Origin: Prorocentrum cordatum
Lineage: Eukaryota > Sar > Dinophyceae > Prorocentrales > Prorocentraceae
Direction of reading: 5' to 3'
NCBI GenBank assembly: GCA_963575745.1
Contig: CAUYUJ010000891.1
Coordinates: 302,639 to 366,638, forward strand
DNA: 64,000 nucleotides
Shown here in pieces: positions 1-10,024 of this stretch. Below the pieces are notes generated by a model, which did no database searches, had not been told where the DNA came from, and was given only the letters and a program-made list of their open reading frames with translations. Within the stretch, counting starts at the first letter, position 1. Every line of letters starts with the position of its first letter. The translations under genes and the position numbers were made by a program.

Positions 1-70
1 AGAAGCTCTTGGGCACCTCAGCACGCTCAAACCTCGCAAAGGATGTGTTTCCAGATCTCGTCTAGGAAGA

Positions 71-1679
71 TTCCTCTCGCTTCGCGGGGTGCACGTCCGG
101 ACCACGTACAGTCCAGTCGTTGCGGGGCCTTTTGGGAGCTTCTTCGTGGCCTCTTGGAGGTGTCTTGGGTGGGGGCTTCTTGGAGCCTCTTGGGGGCGTC
201 TTAGGCCGTCTTGGGGCGCTCGTGCTGCGTGTGGCCCATTCGGAGGCCGTCCTGGGCGCCCCTCGCTGCCGTTCGGGGGTTTTCTTGGGGTCCTGTTGAG
301 TTGGGCCGTCTTAGGGGTCGCGTGGGCCGTCGTGGAGGCCTTCAGGGCTTCTTGGGCCGTCTTGGGGCCATTTTGGAGGTTGCTTAGGCCGTCATTGGAT
401 TCTGAGAGTCGACAAAGGCGAGAACGCTAAGTAAGGTTCTTCAAAACCGAAATATCGATGGTTTTGGCTTCCGCAGGCGCTCTTGGAGGTCCCCTCAAGG
501 CAGTCTTGGGCCGTCTTGGGTGTTTTTGTTGGTCTTCTTGGGGCCATATTGGACCGTCTTGGGGCCGTCTTCGCTTGTACTGAGGCCATCTTGAGCCGTC
601 TTCACGGCCTCTTAGACCCGCAACAGGCTCAGGAGGCCCAAATCATTGATTTTCATTCTGGTCCAGGAGAGGTCCGCCATTCTTGGGTCGGTGGATGTGG
701 GGTGGCTTTGGGGGGGGGGTTGAAGGGGGGAGACATACTAATGTAACGCAATACGATATGTAGCAATTATGCAATCAGTGGACACATGGGATACGTTGCA
801 TGTTGGTGGCGTGTCAGAAATGTTATAGCCTGGCGCTCTTGAAAGAGCGGCGGATTTGGCAGCGCCCCCGCGCATTTCTACGAAGGCAGCAGATCCAGAT
901 TCTCTTGAGCACGCGCAGTAAAGTCTTTGTCGGGCCTACTGGGGTGTCTTGGGCGCCTCTGAGGCCCTCTTTGGGGCTTCTTTGGGGCCTCTTGGGGCTT
1001 TTTGAACGCCTTTTGGGCTATCTCGGGGCGCTTTTGCGCCGTCTGGCCCCAGCGGAGGCCGTCTTGGGGGGCTTTCGGGCGGCCTTTGGGGCCGTCTTGG
1101 GTTGGGGGGCCTTGTGCGGCAATCTTGGGGCCTTCGTGGGCTGTATAGAGGCCCTCTTGGGAGCGTCGTGGGCCGTTTTGGAGCCACTTTGGAAGCAGTT
1201 TGGGCCGCCATGGCCCCCCGAGAGTGCAAAAGGCGCAAGCGCGATAAATCAACGAACGCCAATGCAAAAATTAATAGGTTTGGCCTCCGGAGGCGCTTTT
1301 GGGCGTCTTTCTGGAGCCCCGTTGGGCCATCATGGGGGTTTCTAAGGCCCTCCTGACGCCATCTTGGGCCGTCTTGGGGCCATCTTGGGCCGTGTTGGGA
1401 GCATTTTGAGCCGTCTTGAAACCGTCTTGGCCCTTCAGGAGGCCCAAGGTGCCGAAATCATAATGTCCTTCAGGTTTTGGACAGTTTTTACATTACATGT
1501 GGAAATGGGTCGGCACCCCGGCGGCGGCCCTGAGGCGGGCTTAAAGGGGGGTTGCTTCGCACTGTATAAGAGCGCAATGCTTTGCAATTGCCCTTCCTCT
1601 GCGCATCGTGGCTGGGCCCCGGCGTCGCACACTCTCGTCTTAGGACTGCCGAGACGGTTCGCTGCAGTCCGGACGTGGA
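71..1679 (+). repeat. 1.6 kb tandem unit, copy A
   Basis: The start TTCCTCTCGCTTCGCGG at 71 recurs at 1680, and the next 100 bases (GCACGTCCGG...CAGTCCAGTCGTTGCGG) also match, giving a period of 1609 bp. The unit contains the G-rich minisatellite plus a less repetitive 200-base tail near 1450-1679. Confidence 0.7.
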
Positions 1680-2793
1680 TTCCTCTCGCTTCGCGGGTGT
1701 GCACGTCCGGGCCACGTACAGTCCAGTCGTTGCGGGGCCTTTTGGGAGCTTCCTTGTGGCCTCTTGGAGGTGTCTCGGGTGGGGGCCTCTTTGGAGGTGT
1801 CCTTAGAACCGCTCACGCAGTTAGAATGCACCGTGAACGCGCTGCCTCCAGCCATCGTAGCGAGGATTTCCGCCAAGGTGCGGGGACGTGGAGACTCGCT
1901 CGTCGAGGTTCCAACCTCGGGCTGAGGGGGCGATGAGGACGATGAGGAAGAACAGGAGGGAAAAGACGGGGATAGGAATGAGGAGTACGACGATGACGAG
2001 GATGAGGAGGGCGATGAGGGAAGCGGCGGCCCCATCTTCCCTCCCAGCGCCGGCTCTACTCATGGGCGCCGCCGTGACCAACTTCCACGCGACAGGGCGC
2101 TTTTGCGTTGTATCGCCCCTTGGAAGATCGTCCTGGGGGGATCCCGCGGCCGCCTTGGGGCTCTCTTGGGGTCCTTCTGGGCCGTGGAAGGGGCCTCTTG
2201 GTCTTGGGGGCCTCTTTGGGCCGTCTTGGGGGCCTCTGGGGCCGTCTTGGAGCCCTCTCGGGGGCTTCTTAGGCCTTCTGGGGGCCATTCTGCAGGCTGC
2301 TTGGGCCGTCACTGGCTTGTCAGAGTCGAGAAAGGCGAGAACGTTAAAATCTTCCCACAACCATACGAACATTTATGATTTGGGCTTCTGGAGGCGCTAT
2401 TGGGGGTCCTCTTGGGGCCCTCTTGGGGCGTCTTGGTAGGTTTGTGGGCCCTCTCGGGGCCATGTTGGGCCGTCTTGGGGCAATTTTGGGGCTCTCTTGG
2501 GCCGCCTTGAAACCATCATTCGCCTTCTTGACGCCCCTTGTGGGCTTCGAGGAGGGTCCAGAGGCCTAAATCAATGACTTCCATGCGTTTTTCTAGGTTT
2601 TCACAAAGTACGTGGAAACGGGTCGGCGACTCGGCGGCGGCCCTGGGGGGGATTAAGGGGGGTTGTTTTTCAACGTATGAGAATGCGATGTTTTGCAATC
2701 GGCCTTCCTTGACGTATCGTGGCTGGGCCCTGGCGTCACACACCCGTCCTGTCGGACTGCCGAGACGCTTCGCTGCAGTCCGGACGTGGATTC
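1680..2793 (+). repeat. 1.6 kb tandem unit, copy B (diverged) and start of a third
   Basis: It shares its start with copy A. Its end (2716-2793: CATCGTGGCTGGGCCC... to CAGTCCGGACGTGGATTC) matches 1606-1682, so a third copy begins here, after which similarity is lost. A GATGAG-rich stretch interrupts the unit at about 1925-2030. Confidence 0.6.
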
Positions 2794-3036
2794 ATGGGCC
2801 TACGCCGCGCCGCCGACCTTTTGAAGTGCTTCGAGTTCCCAGGACTTCTTGGGACCTCAGGTTGGTTTCTTTGGGGCCTGCTGGCGGTTTCGGGGGTCTT
2901 TTTGGGGTTGAGGGTCTGGCATGTCAGTTGGAGTTCCTTTTTTATCCTTTCGGCAGCCCTCTTGACTCGTGAGCCGTCTTGGGCGTCTCTCGGCCCGCTT
3001 TGCGGCGCTCTTGGCATGTCTTCGGGATTTTTGTAA

Positions 3037-3940
3037 TTAGACCATGTTGGGCAGTGCTGCGCTATTGGCCAATATGTTGGCTTAACAGATGATGTGTTCC
3101 TTTCAGGCGAAGATTTCGTGAAGAAAGATCTCCTACCGCTTGAGTCTACTGTGCCGATCATTCTCCCCTGGATTAGAAGCCAGGGGGAGAGTGATGGGCA
3201 CTCCTTTTTCCTTTCGTTTGGGGTACTTGTCGGGGGAAAATAAAAAGCACAAGCACGGTGGATCCAGAGTCGGGGCTTTCCTCTCTTTTCCCCCCCCCGC
3301 CTCTTGTTCTTCCTTCATCTTCCTCTCCGGAGGGGTGGGGGGGCGGCGACGTCTCTGTCTTGAGTTCCGCGGGCTCTCAGTGGGCCGCGGAAGCGGCAGG
3401 GCATATTTTCTGATGTTCTCAACAAACTGTCTCTGGAACACGAGAACGGTTGAAAACATGTGCCAGGAAACAGCAAAAGGAAGCGTCTGTGGAATCGTAG
3501 CCAGAACAGGCAGCAGCAACGGCGACGGAACCGGGAAAATTATTGCGCTGGAGCCGACAACGAAATTGCAGATCGGCACCAGTTCTAAAATTGGCCTGTC
3601 GTTTCCAGGGCCCACCAAGCGTGGGCTCACCCATCCCGCGCCTTCCTGCCAACAGGGCTTGGGCAAACCAGAGGTCGCCGCTAATCAGGGGGCGCCCTCC
3701 TGCCCTCTTCCCACGGTTCTTGTTTTCAGCCTTTGATTCTAGCAAGCCTGCTCACGGAGGGCGGGTGGGCGTTTGCTAACGTGAGCGCCGGAGATGCCGC
3801 GAGCCGAAAGGTATGCTTGCACGCCTCTGCGGCCCACCACCGAACCAAAAGGCGGCGAGGGAGGGACAGTGGGGTGAAGGAGTGGGGTGGAGCGGGGCCG
3901 GGGCAAAACAGTGCCTCTCGTCGAGGGCCGGTGGCAGGGC
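3037..3940. other. Stretch of lower GC without recognisable gene
   Basis: An open frame runs on + from 3140 to 3736, but its translation has no recognisable domain and the minus strand is open too. I see no supportable gene. It lies directly upstream of the first coding block of the split gene, so an unrecognised 5' exon cannot be excluded. Confidence 0.4.
3151..3201. repeat. Imperfect hairpin
   Basis: GTGCCGATCATTCTCCCCTG is followed after a short loop by CAGGGGGAGAGTGATGGGCA, its near reverse complement (about 19 of 21 paired). Could be the core of a foldback element. Confidence 0.6.
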
Positions 3941-3944
3941 CGCC

Positions 3945-4020
3945 TACGATCCGATCCGATACGATTCGATGCGATTCGATTCGCCAGTTGGGGCGGTTCC
4001 GATTCGATTCGATTCGGCTT
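3945..4020 (+). repeat. (GATTC)n pentanucleotide repeat
   Basis: Runs of GATTC/GATCC units, broken once by GCCAGTTGGGGCGG, about 130 bases upstream of the first recognised coding block; probably intronic or 5' flanking. Confidence 0.8.
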
Positions 4021-4148
4021 GATTTTCCGGCGTCGCCCTGGGATAGCTGGAGCTGGGCGGCGATCGGGCTTCCATTCGGTTTGGGCCGCTATCGCCAGCG
4101 ATTCCCGATGCGTGTCGATATCCGATCCGACTTCGCGTTCCGGTGCAG

Positions 4149-5264
4149 CTTGGGCCTGCCCGTGCGCGGCGCCTCGGCCAGGCGGCGCTCCTGCAGCAGC
4201 TCCAGGCCCGCCGGGCGCACCGCGCGCGCGCCGCGCGCCCCGCCGAGCCGGAGCAGCCGCGGCCCGGCGCCCCGGCGCCGCCCGACGGTGCAGCGCGCGG
4301 CGGCACGGAGGCCGCCGCTGTGCAGGCGCAGCCCGCGCACGGGGCGCCCGCGGAGGCAGGCACCTCGGCGGGCGCCGGTGCGCCCGAGGCGCCCGTCGGC
4401 GCGTGCGGCGTGGCCGCCGCGGCGGTCGCCGCGGCGCGGGCGCGGCTCGCGCCCGAGGCGTCCGCGGAGTGGTGCCGGGCCTGCGAGGTGCTGCGCGCCT
4501 GCGAGGGGGACATCTGGCCCGAGGCGGCCGCCGTGGGGCAGGCGTTCAACTCCATGCACGTGGGCGAGCAGGCCGCCACCTCCGTCTTCGCCCTCGGCCA
4601 CCTCATCGCCTGCGGCGAGGGGCGCCGGGGGCTCAAGTGGCGGTGGCGCGGCGTAGCGGAGCACCCGCACTTCGAGGGGCGCGCCGGGGCCAGCGAGTGG
4701 CCCGAGGCGGAGAACGCCCTCTTCTGCCACAGCTCGGACTGCTGGTTCCCCACGGAGGACGGCTCCGGGCGCGTGCTCTCTGGGCCCTCCTGGCGCGTGG
4801 AGGCCCTGTGGACGTGGGTGTGGCAGGAGAACGCCGCTGGGCTGCAGCACCTGGTGGTGGCGTCCTCGCCGGCGAGGGGCGCTGCCGCTTGCGCCTCCGG
4901 CGTGGAGCATGCCGCGCTAGCGACCCTGGTCGCCGCGGTCGGGGTGCTCCGCGTCGGGGGCGTGCTGCTCCAGACCGTGGCCCCCGACAGCCCCGAGCTC
5001 GAGGTGCTCGCCGCGCTGTGCGCCGTGCTCTTCGAGCGCTGCGAGGTCGTGGCGCCGAGGCTGGGCGGCCCGGAGGTGTGCCTCGTCGGCGCCCGCTTCC
5101 GCGGCACCGCGCCCGCCCTGCTGCAGGCGCTCGTGGTGTCCGTGCGCAGGGCGCTCTCGGGGAGGCAGGCAGACGTCCTGTCGCCGGAGTGGGTGCGTGA
5201 GCTGCGGCTGCCGAACGTGGCACGCTGGGCGCTGCAGCAGCGGGACGGGCTGCAGAGCTCTCTG
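4149..5264 (+). CDS. Coding block 1: FtsJ/CMTR-like methyltransferase domain, catalytic residues altered
   Basis: The frame opens after a candidate acceptor TGCAG (4144-4148) and probably ends before GT at 5265, giving 372 codons in phase 0. An Ala/Pro/Arg-rich linker of about 90 residues is followed by a Rossmann-type domain resembling cap 2'-O-methyltransferases of the CMTR2/CMTR1 family. AFNSMHVGEQAATS (nt 4541-4582) aligns by eye with the family's SAM-binding LCEAPGAF segment; WRWRGVAEHPHFEG, HLVVASSPARG, GGVLLQTVAP and GPEVCLVGARF follow in family order. In active members the GG-x-x-x-K segment supplies a catalytic Lys; here it reads LLQT, and the SAM-loop Gly-rich core is lost. I infer a non-catalytic, RNA- or partner-binding fold. 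Open frame beyond 5264 only translates a CTC tract. Start of the protein is not identified. Confidence 0.65.
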
Positions 5265-5329
5265 GTGCCGCTGGGGCCTCAGGCGCCTTCCATCCTCCCT
5301 CCTCCGTCATTCGTCCTCTCTCTTTCGTC

Positions 5330-5525
5330 CTGCCTCCTCGTCCTCCTCCTTCTCCTGTTCCTTCTCCTCCTTCTCCTCCTCCTTCTCCTCCTCTTCTTCA
5401 TCCTCCTCCTCCCCCTCCTCCTTCTCCGTCCTATCTCCTCCTCCGTCCTATCGCCTCCTTCTCCTCCTCCTCCTCCAACTCCTCCAACTCCTCCTCCTCC
5501 TCCTCTTCCTCCTCCTCCTCTGTCA
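5330..5525 (+). repeat. CTC/TCC-rich tract
   Basis: Imperfect (CTC)n pyrimidine tract on + within the predicted intron 5265-6415. It extends the frame of block 1 as poly-Leu, which is not credible protein. Confidence 0.9.
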
Positions 5526-5649
5526 TTTTCTGCCTTATAAAACATTTCTCCCTTTCGCACCCGGAGACCAATTTTTAGGGCCAGTCGGGCGTTTCGCTTG
5601 AGACTTCCCCACGATTTACGACTCTGAAGCAAGAAATGAGAACAATTTC

Positions 5650-6410
5650 GCAGATGAAGGGTTGGCCGTTTTCAAAATGTGGCTCTCGCCTAAGCGCTGC
5701 GCACATTCGCTTTCACAACTTGCAGGAACTTCACGGCTTGAGGGTGAGTGGTTTTCAAAATGTGGTTCTCGCCTCAGCGCCGCGCACATTCGTTGTTAAC
5801 ATTTGCAAGAGTTTCACGGATTGAGGGCGGGTCGTTTTCAAAACGTGGCTCTCGCCTTATCAGCGCCGCGCACATTCGTTTTAAACATGTGCAAGGGTTC
5901 CGCGGATTCCCATGATGAGCGTACCAGAAATGGTGTTTGGAAGGAGTCAGGATTACGCGGGTGCAACTGTCATGTGGATTCGCGGTGTTGAAATCCCCAA
6001 AATGGCGGTTTGGCACGATTCCAGATCGTCAAGAAGTAGCAGTCAGGTTGATCCGCGGCGTTGCAATCCCGAGCACAATGTTTTGGCATGCTTCAGGATC
6101 TTCAAACGGTTGTCTTCCAACGAGGCAGTTCCCCCAACTGAAATGAACCGTTGTATGGGGCCTATGAAGAGGGGGCTTGGAGGGAGGATTAATTCCAACA
6201 TCCTTGATGACTCTTGGGTTCACACTGGTCCTCCTGCTCCTCCTCGTCCTTCTCCTCCTCCTCCTCCTCCTCCTCCCCCTCCTCCTCCTCCTCCTCCTCC
6301 TCCCCCTCCTCCTCCTCCTCCTCCTCCTCCTCCTCCTCCTCCTCCTCCTCCTCCTCCTCCTCCTCCTCCTCCTCCTCCTCCTCCTCCTCCTCCTCCTCCT
6401 CCTCCTCCCT
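5650..6410 (+). repeat. Left arm of a dispersed element, inverted copy at 13205-14060
   Basis: Three 83-bp units (core TTTTCAAAATGTGGCTCTCG, at 5671, 5754, 5837) are followed by about 330 unique bases and a long CCT tract. The whole order recurs in reverse complement at 13205-14060. The end of this copy coincides with a predicted 3' splice site at 6411-6415. Confidence 0.75.
6231..6410 (+). repeat. Near-perfect (CCT)n tract next to a 3' splice site
   Basis: About 180 bases of almost pure CCT end one base before TGTCAG. It would act as an unusually long polypyrimidine tract. The poly-Pro/Leu/Ser open frames here are artefacts. Confidence 0.9.
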
Positions 6411-6415
6411 GTCAG

Positions 6416-6684
6416 GCCACCCCGAGCCCGACCCCGCCCGAGGCGGAGGCGTACCTCTCCTACCTCGGGCTGCGGCGCATCCCGGAGCAGCGCCACCTGC
6501 TCTGGAGCTGCTGGCCGGACTTCCTGCGGAGGGAGGCCGGCCGCGGCTCCGGCGGCCGGGGTCCGTCGCCAGAGAGGCCGCGGGGGCTGCAGCGGCACGC
6601 CCAGCTCGCCTCCTGGGGGGAGCCGGGGCTGCAGGAGCTCGTGCGCGAGGCAGCACATCCGTACGCGCCGGTCGTTGAGAGCAG
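6416..6684 (+). CDS. Coding block 2 of the split methyltransferase-like gene
   Basis: It starts right after CCT-tract plus TGTCAG (acceptor at 6414-6415), in phase 0 with block 1. The translation begins ATPSPTPPEAEAYLSYLGL, is rich in charged and aromatic residues (LLWSCWPDFLRREAG) and ends near AAHPYAPVVES. Two donors are possible: GT at 6685 (after AGCAG, leaving phase 2) or GT at 6671 (phase 0, which fits block 3). I recognise no domain; it would link the first methyltransferase-like domain to the rest. Codon use (GC-rich third positions) matches block 1. Assignment to the same gene rests on frame, strand and composition. Confidence 0.5.
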
Positions 6685-6724
6685 GTATCTGCTGAGGAGA
6701 TCCAGGTCCCAGTCTGCTTCAAGG

Positions 6725-6900
6725 GGAGTGGTCTCTCCCTCGTCCCAAGGCCCAGACATGCAGCGTTTTTTTTTCGGCACGGGGTCCCTGGGAATCCCGA
6801 CCCTTTCCTCGAGACCCTGTTTCCATCCTGAGTCGTTTTTTAACCCGAGGCCCTGCGAGGGACACCCGAGGCCGAAATTGACCAAAACCCTCCCGTCCTG
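6725..6900 (-). repeat. Dispersed CTCAGGATGAAAA family, reverse copy
   Basis: On the minus strand it reads as the family seen at 7175, 8575, 37250, 41180, 44930 and 61935: GGTTTT..., then GACTCAGGATG and GGTCCCTGGGAAAGGG-like segments. Confidence 0.6.
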
Positions 6901-7174
6901 ATTCTTGTGCGACGCGATCATGTCTAGGGGGGCGGAAGCCCAATCTACTTTCAGCGCCTTTCTACCTCGTGTTGGGACCCACTTCTTCCGACCGACGGGT
7001 AGCCGCGGCCGTTTGCAGGCCCGGGCATCCCTGGGCGACGCGGCCACGCGGGCACGGGGTGCCTCGCGCGGGGCGCCTGCATGCGACCGCGTGTGCGCGG
7101 GATCGCGCTCCAGAATTCAGACCTCGGGCCAGACGAAGGGCCCAGACCCCATCGAGCAACGAAAAAATCACGAC

Positions 7175-7310
7175 TGGAGGTTTTCACCATCTTCGGCCTC
7201 TGGGGGCCTGTCCGGGCCTCAGGACCGTCAAGAAACGACTCTGGATGAAAAACAGGTCCCGGGGAATAGGTCGAAACCTCTGGGGATCCACGTCATTAAA
7301 ATATCATGAC
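7175..7310 (+). repeat. Dispersed CTCAGGATGAAAA family copy
   Basis: Shows ACTGGAGGTTTTCACC, the CTCTGGATGAAAAACAGGTC core, GGGGAATAGGTCG and a trailing ATCATGACGTCGG; directly precedes MITE copy 7432-7614. Confidence 0.6.
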
Positions 7311-7431
7311 GTCGGGGGTTTTGGGGGTAGGATAGGGAACGGGGCGGGTACGAACTCTGCTGCGTGCAGCTGGTTTCCGCCCCGCCGCCGGGCCCATCGC
7401 TCGATACATGGGCGCCTCTGGGCGCCAGAAT

Positions 7432-7614
7432 CGACTACACGTAAGAGTGACCTTTCGCCGGAGTGACCTTAGGTGCGGGCCCAGTGGGGTCCCCCGATCG
7501 CCGAACGCGATGCGGTAGTAGCGTCTTGCGCACTTGTGCTTGGTTCCGCCGCGGCCCCCCAAAAGCCGCGCACCAAAGGCCACTCTTACTCAGGGTCACT
7601 CTTGCGTGTAGCCG
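7432..7614 (+). mobile_element. MITE-like element A, copy 1
   Basis: Termini CGACTACACGTAAGAGTGAC and GTCACTCTTGCGTGTAGCCG are inverted repeats with few mismatches. The inside (GGTGCGGGCCCA-TGGGGTCCCCCGATCGCCGAACGC) matches copies at 31382, 38547, 43566 and 62552. No protein is encoded, so it would be non-autonomous. It ends about 90 bases upstream of coding block 3. Confidence 0.75.
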
Positions 7615-7706
7615 CCAGGAGGCGCCAGGAAACCCAGCTGCGTGAGCTGAGTCTCTACCCTGCCCGTTGTTGCCCTGCCCCCTCGCCCCCCCCGACATGC
7701 CGCGAG

Positions 7707-7898
7707 GGCGCGGATGCGGATGTGCTGCCCGCCGCTCGCGAGGAGCAGCGGAGGAGCCGGTGGCGGGAGGCGGAGGCGCACGCAGCCTCTCCGGGGCCAG
7801 CCGCCAAGAGGAGGCGGCTCGAGCCGGCGGCGGGCCCGCGGGCGCGCGACGAGGCAGGGGGCCCTCGCTGCCCAGACTCCCTGTTGAGCAGTGGGGAA
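7707..7898 (+). CDS. Coding block 3 (candidate): charged linker with basic cluster
   Basis: A pyrimidine-rich stretch (7650-7698) leads to GCGAG, a candidate acceptor, after which frame phase 0 reads GADADVLPAAREEQRR and goes on Arg/Glu/Ala-rich with AAKRRRLEP, a plausible nuclear localisation signal; it ends near CPDSLLSSGE before GT at 7899. This suits a linker in a nuclear RNA-binding protein. No domain is recognised. All three frames are open through this GC-rich patch, so exon status is tentative; protein-like charge pattern and splice sites favour this frame. Confidence 0.4.
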
Positions 7899-7944
7899 GT
7901 TCGATGCTCGTTTCGGGGACCTTCCTGGAGCCCACCTAACGGAT

Positions 7945-8060
7945 CTGTTCGACCCCAGTTCGACTCAAGTTCGACTCAAGTTCGACTCATGTTCGACTCA
8001 GGTTCGACTCAGGGTCGACCCAAATCGACTGACGTTCGACGCAGCTTCGACGCACGAGTG
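7945..8060 (+). repeat. TTCGACTCAN decamer repeat
   Basis: TTCGACTCAA/G/T recurs at about 10-base spacing, degenerating to GTCGACCCAAATCGACTGAC. A related motif (GATTCGACG) appears at 58190-58260. Region 8060-8570 after it shows nothing recognisable. Confidence 0.8.
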
Positions 8061-8574
8061 GAGCGAGTGGCTCCAGGAAGGTCCCCAGAACGAGCATCCA
8101 AGGGAAGCGTTCCAGATTGCCTGTAGGCCCACCCACGAGTGCTCTGAGAGCCGTGTGTGGTCTGCACCAGCGGTTCTCCGAGCAGTGCTGGCAGAGACTG
8201 CGTTTTGTGTTAGCGCGCCGGGTTTATGTTCTGAGAGCATCGCTTTTGTTCTGAGAGCACTTCTGGGTTCTAAGAGCATGCAGTATCGTGGTAGGCCTAT
8301 AGGAATGCTGGGACGGTCGGTCCCTGCTCAACCCTGGGGTGTCCTCGCTCCCCACACACCGTCGCGCCGTGCATCGTACAAGAGCTCGGCGGCAGGTCCG
8401 AACCCTGCCCTTGCCGATCCACGATGCAGGCAACCAACTCGATGGGCGCGGAGGGGGGGGCAGGGTTCGGAAGTTGTCGAGGACGTGGTGAAATCCAAGC
8501 CCTTCCTCCGCCTCCCGTGGATTCAGGAGAGAATCGATGGCTTGGGGGGGTAGGGCTCGGATGTCGCCACCTTA

Positions 8575-8720
8575 GAATCGCGACGGGAGGTTTTGGCAAC
8601 TGTCTGCCTCTTGCGGCCCTCCTCGCCCAGGCCCAGAGCCGTCAAAGGGCGACTCGGGATGAAAAGGCGGTTCCCAGGAAGGGGTCCAGACTTCACGGGG
8701 TCCATGTCGAGAAGGAATCA
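8575..8720 (+). repeat. Dispersed CTCAGGATGAAAA family copy
   Basis: ATCGCGACGGGAGGTTTTGG, then GACTCGGGATGAAAAGGCGG and CCAGGAAGGGGTCCAGACTT, follow the family order. Confidence 0.6.
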
Positions 8721-8794
8721 TTACATCCAAATGGCCTGCGGCCCATCCCGTCACCGTGCCTGGATTGAGGGTCGGAGTCCCCAAGGATGCTTCA

Positions 8795-9115
8795 TGGGGC
8801 CTTGTCGGAGCGCTCTCGAGGGGCCTCTTGGCGGCAGCTCTGCGGCCTTTTTGGGATCCTCTTGGGTGCCTTTGGGAGCCCCTTGGACACCTCTCGAGCC
8901 ATCCTCAAGGCCTCTTGGGACCCTCTCGGGGCCTCCTGGTGACCTCTGTGGGGTCTCTCGGGGCCACCTCTGGAGCTCTGGGGGCGGGGGCTCGAAATAT
9001 CCGTGCGGGTCCCCGTCTGGGCCGCTTCTTGGCGCCGTCTTGGGGCCCTCTTGGGCCGTCTTGGGCGCCTCTTGGGCCGTCTTGGAACCCTCTTGGGCCG
9101 TCTTGGGACGTCTAC
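8795..9115 (+). repeat. G-skewed minisatellite block
   Basis: CTTGGGGCC and GGGCCGTCTTGG units as at 1-3036. From 9120 to 9620 I see no gene. Confidence 0.75.
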
Positions 9116-9628
9116 ATAATTGATTAACTCCATAAACGAATTTGTGCGTCGGATCCAGACGGAAACCGTAACATGTTCGCAGATATGCGAGCATGCTTCT
9201 TATGACTCGACGAGCAACTAATTTCTGGGATGAATCCATTTTGTAGTCGATTCCCTGCTCGACTTTTAGAAGCGCCTCCGTCGCGAATGCCGGGTACCAG
9301 TGAAGGTGCTGGCAATATGGTGGACCTGCGCGTTCTTTCGGCCGTGGGGCCAACAAGCGCCAGGAGATGCTGTGGATGGCCCGCTGGGGCCGTGCGAGGT
9401 TTCCCCCATTCCCTTCCCCTCATTCCTCCAGACCTTCCGCAATAACCCTCCGCCCCTTTTCCGATATGATCTATGTGTGTTTTCTTGCCTTGCGTGAGGG
9501 CTCCCTTAGTTTCGATCAGTTCTCCCGCGCCTTCCGCGGAGGGCGGAAGACATGTAAGGTGGAGGTGGAGGGTTCGTCGGCGCACCGAGGCGGGCGGCGA
9601 GAGGAGGCAGGCTTGCTCAGGAGGCGGC

Positions 9629-9667
9629 GGGGCTTCTCAGAGGGCCTCCGGCCCTCTGAGAAGCCCC
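9629..9667. repeat. Perfect 18-bp-stem hairpin
   Basis: GGGGCTTCTCAGAGGGCC, three-base loop TCC, then the exact reverse complement. Diverged relatives of the arm occur near 9905-9940 and 41310-41430. Confidence 0.85.
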
Positions 9668-9679
9668 ACTGTCAGGGGC

Positions 9680-9880
9680 AACGATAGGGGGGGATAGGCA
9701 TAGGGGGCGATGCATCGACCCCCAATCGCCCATTGATCGCCGATAGGGTCCCGATAGCCCCGACCATCGCAGGAAGGTGCTGATCCACTATCGGGGGCCT
9801 ATCGCCTGTCTATCGGCGATGCATCGCCGATTCCATGTCGATGCATCCCCCCCTGTGCCAGCCCCCCCCTATCGTTGCCC
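9680..9880. repeat. CGATGCATCG-rich palindromic stretch
   Basis: Many GATAGG/CCTATC and CGATGCATCG motifs; left part is roughly the inverse of the right part (GGGGGGATAGGC at 9690 versus CCCCCCCTATCG at 9862), so this may be one foldback unit. Confidence 0.6.
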
Positions 9881-10024
9881 CTCACGCTGTGAGCTCGAAG
9901 GAAGCTTCGGACACTTCCCAGAAGGCCAGAGGCCTTCCGAGCCTCCTGGGAGGGCGCGCCCCCTTTGCTTTTTCCCGTGGGCGCGCCGACGAAAGGAGGA
10001 GCAGCTCGAGCTCGGGGTCCTCTG

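Larger units (their letters stand above)
1..3036 (+). repeat. G-skewed minisatellite region (CTTGGGGCCGT-like units)
   Basis: Short degenerate units of the type CTTGGGGCC and GGGCCGTCTTGG recur throughout, strongly G+T-biased on the + strand. Long open frames rich in Gly, Leu, Trp and Arg are by-products of this composition. The same type recurs at 8795-9115, 20695-20830, 43905-44290 and in reverse at 44450-44650. No gene is seen. Confidence 0.8.

Noticed and set aside
3140-3736. 198-codon open frame as a gene
   Set aside because: No domain, no splice or start context, and overlapping open frames on the other strand.
3944-5107. Minus-strand open frame of 387 codons opposite coding block 1
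   Set aside because: It is the antisense shadow of a very GC-rich coding block; the + frame has an ordered methyltransferase motif series, this one has none.
6177-6695. Long open frames of poly-Pro, poly-Leu, poly-Ser, poly-Arg or poly-Glu at every CCT/GGA, CAT, GAT and GTC array
   Set aside because: They are open in all frames on both strands purely because of the simple repeat and have no non-repeat protein content.
8390-8420. tRNA T-arm-like GGTTCGGACC on the minus strand
   Set aside because: No matching D-arm, anticodon stem or acceptor stem at tRNA spacing.
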